Shown here one piece after another: positions 30,070 through 37,585 of a DNA stretch of 37,585 bases. The first letter of the stretch is position 1. Every line of letters begins with the position of its first letter. The notes beneath the pieces were generated by a model, which was given only the letters and a program-made list of their open reading frames with translations, was not told where the DNA came from and did no database searches. The stretch is taken from contig JBBQCS010000024.1 in assembly GCA_038318895.1 (NCBI GenBank), positions 1-37,585 on the forward strand. Reading direction: 5' to 3'. The DNA is from UBA11222 sp030652895. GTDB taxonomy: Bacteria > Pseudomonadota > Alphaproteobacteria > UBA11222. Both the position numbers and the translations under genes were made by a program.

Positions 30070-31208
30070 ACGAACCTTCCGCACTACCCCAACTTGCGTC
30101 CCCACCTGCGCCTTCACCTGCGCCCCCACCTGCGCCTATGGGATTGCTGGCCGAATTGACCCATCGCTGCCCATTGGCCTGCCCTTATTGTTCCAACCCG
30201 CTGACACTGGAGCGCGCGGCAGATGAACTGGACACGGACACCTGGCGGCGGATCCTGGATGAAGCGGCGAAACTCGGTGTCCTTCAGGTGCATTTTTCAG
30301 GCGGCGAGCCCCTGATCCGCAAGGATCTGGAGGCGCTTATTGCCCATGCCGCCGGGTGCGGACTATACACCAATCTGATCACCTCGGGCATCGCGCTGAC
30401 ACCGGCGCGCGCCAACGCGCTTGCCGATGCGGGGCTTGATCATGCGCAATTGAGCTTGCAGGACACGGATGCACAGGGTGCGGACGTGTTCGCCGGGTCC
30501 AAAGACACCCTTGCTAAAAAAACGGCGTCTGCCACAATGTTGCGCGCGGCGGATTTACCGCTGACCCTGAACGCGGTGATGCATCGCGGCAATCTGGATC
30601 ATCTGGAAGCCATGATCGAAACGGCGGTGCATTTTGGGGCCGGGCGGCTGGAGGTGGCGCATGTGCAATATTATGGCTGGGCGTTACGCAACCGCGCGGC
30701 GCTGATGCCAACGCGCGCACAGATTGATCGCGCGACCGCTATTGTTACGGCGGCGCGGGCCAGACTGTCAGGCGTCCTGGTTATTGATTATGTGGTTCCA
30801 GACTATTACGCCTCACGGCCCAAGGCCTGTATGGGCGGATGGGGGCAACGTTTCCTGAATATCGACCCGGTCGGACGCGTATTGCCCTGTCATGCGGCAA
30901 CCACAATTCCCGAACTTGTCTTTGACACTGTGCGCGAAAAATCGCTGGCGGAAATCTGGGAAAACAGCTCACCCTTCACCCGCTTTCGCGGCACGCACTG
31001 GATGCCGGAGCCGTGCCGGAGTTGCGAACGCAAGGAAATCGACTGGGGCGGATGCCGTTGTCAGGCGCTGGCGCTAACCGGTGATGCGGCGGCGACCGAT
31101 CCCGCCTGCTCCCTGTCGCCCCGGCATGCAGAAATGTTCACCACCGCGCAAACCGAGGCGGCGGCCCCCGCGCCTAAATTTATCTACCGGCGCGGGAGTG
31201 GTGCATAA
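30066..31208 (+). CDS. pqqE: Radical SAM enzyme PqqE
   Basis: 380 residues from ATG 30066, which overlaps the pqqD stop by 4 bp. Residues 10-24 are a Pro/Ala repeat. The radical-SAM cluster motif is CPLACPYC (C35, C39, C42), followed by VHFSGGEPLIR. The C-terminal SPASM region has CMGGWGQ, LPCHAA, EPCRSCERKEIDWGGCRCQA and a final Cys (TDPAC) for the auxiliary clusters. PqqE forms the carbon-carbon bond between Glu and Tyr of PqqA with PqqD as partner. Last gene of the operon; no pqqF protease follows, and the convergent BVMO stop is 7 bp away. Confidence 0.95.
   Translation: MNEPSALPQLASPPAPSPAPPPAPMGLLAELTHRCPLACPYCSNPLTLERAADELDTDTWRRILDEAAKLGVLQVHFSGGEPLIRKDLEALIAHAAGCGLYTNLITSGIALTPARANALADAGLDHAQLSLQDTDAQGADVFAGSKDTLAKKTASATMLRAADLPLTLNAVMHRGNLDHLEAMIETAVHFGAGRLEVAHVQYYGWALRNRAALMPTRAQIDRATAIVTAARARLSGVLVIDYVVPDYYASRPKACMGGWGQRFLNIDPVGRVLPCHAATTIPELVFDTVREKSLAEIWENSSPFTRFRGTHWMPEPCRSCERKEIDWGGCRCQALALTGDAAATDPACSLSPRHAEMFTTAQTEAAAPAPKFIYRRGSGA
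30103..30138. repeat. Three 12-bp tandem repeats inside pqqE
   Basis: CACCTGCGCC plus two variable bases occurs at 30103-30114, 30115-30126 and 30127-30138. It encodes the Pro-Ala-Pro-x repeat just before the radical-SAM domain. The unit is a multiple of three, so copy changes would not shift the frame. Confidence 0.75.
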
Positions 31209-31215
31209 TATAGCC

Positions 31216-33042
<1,827 letters not shown>

Positions 33043-33146
33043 GTCGTTTGCTCCCATGTTTGCAGATTATGTACCGCTTTGCGGTGAGTATAGTGACCCA
33101 ACGCCGCCGGCGGCAATAGCGCTGATCTATTACACATTAGGCATGG

Positions 33147-33183
33147 AAAAAGCCGCCCCCCGGCATTGCAGGGGACGGCTTTA
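33147..33183 (-). terminator. Rho-independent terminator after BVMO 2
   Basis: An A/T-flanked GC-rich stem (AAAGCCG-CCCC with GGGG-CGGCTTT) is read on the minus strand as a hairpin followed by TTTTT. It lies 25 bp after the stop at 33209, so the two BVMO genes are probably separate transcripts; 31216-33042 would have its own promoter between 33043 and 33146. Confidence 0.75.
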
Positions 33184-33208
33184 TATTCATGGGCTTACCC
33201 AGATAAAG

Positions 33209-35044
33209 CTAGGAAACTTCGAGGCCCTTCATGTCGCCTTCTGCACGCCATTTATCCAGTATCTTGAAGAATTCAACCGGGCCGCCGCCATATTGGCCGT
33301 TCAGGAAGCCATTGCCAGTTTCGCCTGGCTTGCCTTCATTATTGTAATAGCCGGGGGTGCACTCGGCATAAAACCGTTCCCCCAGACGGGCCTTCTGTTC
33401 GCATGTGCTTACCCAGCCATCCTCCGCCTCTTTTGATGGCTCAACGGCCTTGATATTGCTGCTCATGGCGCGATTGATCACATAGGCAATGTGCTGGGCC
33501 TGCTCATTCAGCATGTGCGGAATGTTTGCCGTCAGGCCGGTCTGCGTCATGCCCATGAAGAAGCAGTTCGGAAAACCATTGGTGTAAAAGCCGTGATAGG
33601 TCAGCAGCCCGTTTGCCCATTTGTTGCTGAGGGTCATGCCGCCGCGCCCGAGAATATCGTACCCCGAACGGCTGGTATAATCGGTGCCAACCTCAAAACC
33701 AGTGGCGAAGATGATGCAATCGACTTCATATTCCTTGCCGTCGAAGACAACACCTTTTTCGGTGATGCGGTCCACGCCTTTGCCGAGCGTATCCACAAGG
33801 GTCACGTTTTCCCGGTTATAGGTGGGCAGATATTCATCGTGGAAGCACGGGCGCTTGCAGAACTGCCGGTAGTAGGGCTTCAGCGCCTCGGCGGTTTTCT
33901 GATCTTTCACGACCTGCGCGGCGCGGGCGCGGACCTCTTCCATCTTCTGCTGGTCGGCAAGCTCGGCAAGATTAGCCATCTCTGCGGGTGAACCCACCGC
34001 ATTCTTGTTCTCGCCCCCCGCGAGGATTCCGGTCAGCTTACGGAAGATATCGGTCCAGCCATCACCGACCAGATCCTTTTCCTGGAACCCGCCGGAAACC
34101 AGAATGTTGAAGTTATCCATGCGTTCCTTTTGCCAGCCGGGCTTCAGGGTCTTCGTCCATTCCTGATCGGTGGGCTGATTGTTGCGCACGTCCACCGACG
34201 AGGGCGTACGCTGGAACACATACAGATTCTGCGCCCATTCTCCCAGGTGCGGAATGCATTGCACAGCAGTCGCGCCGGTGCCGATGATCGCCACGCGCTT
34301 GTCGGCAAGCTTGGTCAGGCCCCCCAGGGAGTTGCCGCCGGTGTAATCGTAGTCCCAGCGGCTGGTGTGAAAGGTGTGGCCCTTGAATTTTTCAATACCC
34401 GTCATGCCGGGCAGCTTTGGTTTATTCAGCGGCCCGTTTGACATAGCGACAAAGCGCGCCTTCATGCGATCGCCGCGATCAGTGGTGACAGTCCATTTGG
34501 CTTCCTTTTCGTCCCAGGTCATACCTGTGACTTCGGTCTGGAAACAGGCGTCGTCATAAAGGTCGAATTTGCGCCCGATAGCTTGTGAGTGAGCCAGGAT
34601 CTCCGGCGCACGGGAATATTTTTCTTTCGGGATATAGTTCAGCTCTTCCAGCAACGGCAGATAGATATAGGACTCGATGTCACAGGCAGCGCCAGGATAA
34701 CGGTTCCAGTACCAGGTGCCGCCGAAATCACCGGCCCGGTCGATCATACGGATGCTCTTGACGCCTGCCTCGCGCAACCGCGCACCGGCCAGCAGCCCGC
34801 CAAAACCACCCCCGATCACGATCACGTCGACCTCATCAAACAGTGGCTCTCTCGTATAACCGGGCTCCACATACGGATCGGTGATAAAATGGGCGAACTC
34901 ACCGGTTATTTCGCGATACTGGCTGTTGCCGTCCGCGCGGACGCGTTTATCACGTTCCGACAGGTATTTTTCCTTCAGAGTGTCCGGATCATAATTCAGC
35001 TTCATTCCGGCTTTTTGTGCTACTGCGGTCAGGCTCTCACTCAT
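33209..35044 (-). CDS. Baeyer-Villiger flavin monooxygenase 2 (paralogue)
   Basis: 611 residues from ATG 35044, chosen because GGAGAG lies seven bases before it; the frame is open to 35134. It shows the same architecture as its neighbour: N-terminal extension, VIVIGGGFGG (GGGFGG 78-83), GGTWYWNRYPGAACD, the fingerprint FKGHTFHTSRWD, and GTGATA for NADPH. The two proteins are identical over long stretches, for example NGPLNKPKLP and FCKRP. They differ mostly in the first 25 residues, around residues 230-245 and around 325-360. They are recent tandem duplicates. The divergence in a middle segment could reflect a different substrate. Confidence 0.92.
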   Translation of the reverse strand: MSESLTAVAQKAGMKLNYDPDTLKEKYLSERDKRVRADGNSQYREITGEFAHFITDPYVEPGYTREPLFDEVDVIVIGGGFGGLLAGARLREAGVKSIRMIDRAGDFGGTWYWNRYPGAACDIESYIYLPLLEELNYIPKEKYSRAPEILAHSQAIGRKFDLYDDACFQTEVTGMTWDEKEAKWTVTTDRGDRMKARFVAMSNGPLNKPKLPGMTGIEKFKGHTFHTSRWDYDYTGGNSLGGLTKLADKRVAIIGTGATAVQCIPHLGEWAQNLYVFQRTPSSVDVRNNQPTDQEWTKTLKPGWQKERMDNFNILVSGGFQEKDLVGDGWTDIFRKLTGILAGGENKNAVGSPAEMANLAELADQQKMEEVRARAAQVVKDQKTAEALKPYYRQFCKRPCFHDEYLPTYNRENVTLVDTLGKGVDRITEKGVVFDGKEYEVDCIIFATGFEVGTDYTSRSGYDILGRGGMTLSNKWANGLLTYHGFYTNGFPNCFFMGMTQTGLTANIPHMLNEQAQHIAYVINRAMSSNIKAVEPSKEAEDGWVSTCEQKARLGERFYAECTPGYYNNEGKPGETGNGFLNGQYGGGPVEFFKILDKWRAEGDMKGLEVS

Positions 35045-35300
35045 GATATTTCTCTCCCATTGCGCCATGATCAGACCCCTTGCCACGTTTTTGTAACGCG
35101 TTAGAGCCTTTCGTTTATCTGGGCCAACCCGCAAAGGCGGGCTTCCTTACTCTGATAATAGATTAGCAATACGCCTATCGCAAGCGCATGTGTGGCGCAG
35201 GCGCGTAAGCCGGCGCGGGAGGGGAGGAAGTCGGAACAGCCGCCAGACCCGCTGCAGGCAACGGCCAAGTCCCGTCAACGCTGAACGTCAAGTTTGCGCA

Positions 35301-35330
35301 TTGACCCTAGAAGCACTATGTTATTCTAAT
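35301..35330 (+). promoter_or_regulatory. Candidate sigma-70-type promoter for cysE
   Basis: TTGACC (35301-35306) is followed after 17 bases by TTCTAA, about 40 bp upstream of the cysE start. The -10 match is modest. The rest of 35045-35368 has no gene; it separates the divergent BVMO 2 and cysE genes. Confidence 0.4.
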
Positions 35331-35368
35331 TAAAGCTTCCCCGGCGTTCTGGAATCAAGGAGTGCACA

Positions 35369-36202
35369 ATGTCACAATCCGCCGCCAAATTGGCCGTGCA
35401 TGATCCGGTATGGACGGAAATACGCGATGCTGCCACAAAGCTGGCGGCCAGCGAGCCGGTTCTGGCTAGCCTGCTATATGCCACCGTGCTGAACCAGAGC
35501 CGGTTGGAGGACGCGTTGGCCTATCTGCTGTCGCAACGGCTTAGTACGGTGGAAACCCCGGCGCTGGCGATGCAGCAACTGATCGAAGCGGCTTTCCTGG
35601 ACGATCCTGACATCGGCGCTGCGCTGCGCTGTGACCTGGTGGCGGTGCATGAGCGTGATCCGGCGTGCCAGTCATATCTGGAGCCTTTGCTATATTTCAA
35701 AGGCTTCCACGCGCTGCAGGGCTATCGTATCGCCAACTGGCTGTTGCGCCGCAAACGGCGCGGGATGGCCATGTATCTGCAAAGCCGCATCTCGGAAGTG
35801 TTCGCTGTTGATATCAATCCCGCCGCCCGGATCGGGCGCGGCATTCTGATTGATCACGGGACCGGCGTGATCATCGGTGAAACCGCAGTCGTCGAGGATG
35901 GAGTGTCACTTCTACAGGGCGTCACCCTGGGCGGAACCGGCAAGGAAACCGGCGACCGGCATCCGAAAATCCGCAAGGGCAGCCTGATTGGCGCGAACGC
36001 CACAGTGCTGGGCAATATAGAAGTTGGCGAATGCGCGCGCGTGGGCGCTGGCAGTGTGGTGTTAACGGACGTCCCCGCAAATTGCACCGCGGCGGGCGTA
36101 CCGGCCAAAATAGTAGGTTGCGCTGGCTCCGACGCGCCCGCGCGCGACATGCAGCAGCAATTTGAATGCGGCGAAAGCGCAGACCAGAAGCCGGAAGCTT
36201 AA
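35369..36202 (+). CDS. cysE: Serine O-acetyltransferase
   Basis: 277 residues. The N-terminal helical domain carries the CysE pattern LASLLYATVLNQSRLEDALA, and D97 follows in HERDPAC. The left-handed beta-helix contains FAVDINPAARIGRGILIDHG (D148, H163), the hexapeptides IGETAVVEDGVSLLQGVTLG and GTGKETGDRHPKI (H198), then GANATVLGNIEVGE and VPAKIVG. It acetylates L-serine with acetyl-CoA as the first step of cysteine synthesis, consistent with the sulfate importer encoded at 15-19 kb. AAGGAG is spaced six bases before the ATG. The stop overlaps that of the convergent copper chaperone gene on a TTAA. Confidence 0.95.
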   Translation: MSQSAAKLAVHDPVWTEIRDAATKLAASEPVLASLLYATVLNQSRLEDALAYLLSQRLSTVETPALAMQQLIEAAFLDDPDIGAALRCDLVAVHERDPACQSYLEPLLYFKGFHALQGYRIANWLLRRKRRGMAMYLQSRISEVFAVDINPAARIGRGILIDHGTGVIIGETAVVEDGVSLLQGVTLGGTGKETGDRHPKIRKGSLIGANATVLGNIEVGECARVGAGSVVLTDVPANCTAAGVPAKIVGCAGSDAPARDMQQQFECGESADQKPEA

Positions 36203-36684
36203 TGGTCCTGATGTGACGCGGAGGGGTGCTTCTCGATCACGGCTTCCACGTCTACCGGCCCCGCCTTTTCAAAGCGCAGTATTAGCTTAAGCTGCCCGCC
36301 TTCGATCAATGGACCGGGCAGCTCGTTCAGCATCACGTGCATGCCGCCGGGCTTCAGGACAAGTTCGTCCCCGGCAGGGATCGCTGCCGCATCAATCGGA
36401 CGCATCCGCATAACACCGTCCTGCACCTGACTGGTGTGTATCCGGGCCTGTCCGCCCTGCGGCAGATCAACGCCAAGCAGCCGGTCGGCGCCGGCGCCGG
36501 AATTGCGCACCGAAAAATATACCACACCGATACGCTGTCGGCCCAAGGTCGGCGGCGCCCAGGGATCCGCGATGACAAGCTGTCCCACGCTGTAATCTTG
36601 CGCCATCGTTTGGCCTGCGTTCAGCGTATAGGCAAGCCATATGCCTATAAAAACTACGGCCAGTTTCTGCAATTTGCAGCGCAT
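36199..36684 (-). CDS. PCu(A)C-type periplasmic copper chaperone
   Basis: 161 residues from ATG 36684; the frame is open to 36759, but that start would place 25 residues before the signal peptide. Signal peptide to about residue 29 (VVFIGIWLAYTLNAGQTMA). The mature domain has DPWAPPTLGRQRIGVVYFSV and the copper motif: a His in ARIHTS, Met residues in GVMRM, and HVM after PGGM. PCu(A)C proteins deliver Cu(I) to cytochrome oxidase CuA or the Sco system. The tail ends in EKHPSASHQDH and may add weak metal ligands. No Sco or oxidase gene is adjacent. Confidence 0.88.
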   Translation of the reverse strand: MRCKLQKLAVVFIGIWLAYTLNAGQTMAQDYSVGQLVIADPWAPPTLGRQRIGVVYFSVRNSGAGADRLLGVDLPQGGQARIHTSQVQDGVMRMRPIDAAAIPAGDELVLKPGGMHVMLNELPGPLIEGGQLKLILRFEKAGPVDVEAVIEKHPSASHQDH

Positions 36685-36762
36685 GTCTTGAAATCCGGAA
36701 TTATGCGTGAAGTGATGAGGCTTAACACTCAGCAGGTGCTTTCGCAAGCCGTGCATCAAACG

Positions 36763-36798
36763 AAAATGCCTGCTGGAATAATATTCCAGCAGGCATTT
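36763..36798 (-). terminator. Rho-independent terminator of the TadG-like gene
   Basis: A perfect 13-bp stem (TGCCTGCTGGAAT with its complement) and a 3-base loop, flanked by AAAA and TTT on the two sides. It would work in both directions. It lies just after the stop of the minus-strand gene at 36812. Confidence 0.8.
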
Positions 36799-36811
36799 AT
36801 TATGTGCGGTA

Positions 36812-37585
36812 TTATTTGCTGATGCGCAGGCTTGCCAGCTCGGCTGCGATGGTCTTGAAGGCCGTGCTCAACGCCTCGGCATCGGAGGAAGGAAAGAACT
36901 GGTCCGGCGTACTGGCGCAGCTTCGCAACAAATTTAATGTCGTCGTGTCGCTCACCTGAAACGCGATGGTATATAGCCGGATTCCGGCCGCCTTCACGCT
37001 AGCGCACAAACGCGCAGTTTTTTCATCCAGCCTGTTTACGGCAGTGCTGGCGCTGGTCGTGCCAAGCCGCTCTTTAGCCAGAAAACCATAGCCCGAAAAG
37101 GTTGACTTGTTATGGGTGCTGTTGCTGGAGATGGTGTTTTCGCCATCGGTCATCAGCACCAGGGCCTTGATGGTGTCTTCGTCGGAATACAGCGAACCTT
37201 CGGTATAGGGGGCGCCTGGAGACAAGGTCCGCCATGCCCAGGCCAGGCCGATAGGAATGTGCGTAATGTAGGACGCCTGCATTTCATCGATCCTGCTCTC
37301 CAACAACCGCTTGTCATTGGTCAGAGGCGTTATCGGCTGGGTATTCCTGCAATTATAGTCAGGTCCTTTGGAAGAGGAGGATACGCTCGAACTCGTATAT
37401 TTGACGACAGATTTCTGCTTTGCCGCCAGGCTGGTTCCACCAGAAAAAGAGCCATCCGAAAGATAGCTATTGGAATAGCGGGGGCTTGAACCATCAGGTT
37501 CGTCGGGCGCGAACCAGGGCACGAAGAATGTATCAGGATTTCCCGCAGTTGGGGGGACGTCCTGTTCGTCAAGCCCGTTCGGACG
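36812..37585 (-). CDS. TadG-like VWA-domain protein, N-terminus outside the window
   Basis: The frame continues in phase to the right edge, so 257 residues of the C-terminal part are visible and the start is missing. The segment FFVPWFAPDEPDG, then YLSDGSFSGG and QPITPLTNDKRLLESRID, matches the VWA part of TadG/TadE-type Flp pilus assembly proteins. VWA features are ITHIPIGLAWAWRTLSPGAP and VLMTDGENT (Asp of the metal site), followed by RLCASVKAAGIRLYTIAFQV and LLRSCASTPDQFF. It probably sits in the inner membrane facing the periplasm and helps assemble Flp pili. More tad genes would be expected to the right. Confidence 0.85.
   Translation of the reverse strand, partial: RPNGLDEQDVPPTAGNPDTFFVPWFAPDEPDGSSPRYSNSYLSDGSFSGGTSLAAKQKSVVKYTSSSVSSSSKGPDYNCRNTQPITPLTNDKRLLESRIDEMQASYITHIPIGLAWAWRTLSPGAPYTEGSLYSDEDTIKALVLMTDGENTISSNSTHNKSTFSGYGFLAKERLGTTSASTAVNRLDEKTARLCASVKAAGIRLYTIAFQVSDTTTLNLLRSCASTPDQFFPSSDAEALSTAFKTIAAELASLRISK

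Overview
The window looks like part of an alphaproteobacterial chromosome. The evidence is a MucR/Ros-type zinc-finger regulator, a complete pqqABCDE operon, a cox-type (CoxD/CoxE/XdhC) maturation cluster, an MlaA/MlaC outer-membrane lipid pair, a TadG-like pilus protein at the right edge, and moderately GC-rich genes with many 1-8 bp start/stop overlaps. I cannot assign a genus from sequence alone.

Layout. (1) 1-8050, all on the minus strand: an accessory-looking block of very small secreted or membrane proteins (YfdX-like, DUF3185-like, CsbD-like, several unknown). It also carries an AI-2E family permease, a single-domain response regulator with a 23-residue hydrophobic peptide in front of it, an LpxR-like lipid A deacylase, and two PEP-CTERM-type exported proteins, one of them a DUF3494 ice-binding-like protein. 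Seven transcription units here share an upstream array of three TAA-containing boxes at fixed, helically phased spacing (0, +32, +43). This is the most striking unexplained signal in the window. The block ends at a tRNA-Thr(UGU) gene (8351-8426), next to a possible integrase relic. (2) 8520-13292, plus strand: MoxR ATPase, CoxE-type VWA protein, a split XdhC (N- and C-terminal halves) and a molybdopterin-binding/MobA-like fusion. This is a molybdo-hydroxylase maturation operon with no hydroxylase structural genes beside it. (3) 13266-14776, minus: phosphoglycerate mutase and a Sir2 deacylase. (4) 15001-18924, plus: sulfate ABC transporter sbp-cysT-cysW-cysA, followed by a crotonase-fold protein that lacks both canonical catalytic glutamates. 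(5) 19782-21900: sparse region with a possible IS end, a thermonuclease-like protein, MucR and a small ORF. (6) 21903-27902: CHASE2 adenylate cyclase, MlaC, a Sel1-repeat lipoprotein, MlaA and a dipeptide epimerase, closely spaced. (7) 27978-31208: pqqABCDE with ATGA-type overlaps and an unusual two-cysteine PqqA. (8) 31216-35044, minus: two tandem paralogous Baeyer-Villiger monooxygenases. (9) 35369-37585: serine acetyltransferase cysE, a PCu(A)C copper chaperone and a truncated TadG-like VWA protein.

How the genes may work together. Sulfate import plus CysE point to cysteine synthesis. MlaA/MlaC and the LpxR-like enzyme point to outer-membrane remodelling. PQQ would serve periplasmic dehydrogenases that are not in this window. 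The left block looks like a small coordinated envelope/stress regulon controlled by one unknown DNA-binding factor. All functional calls come from motifs read by eye; no database search was possible.
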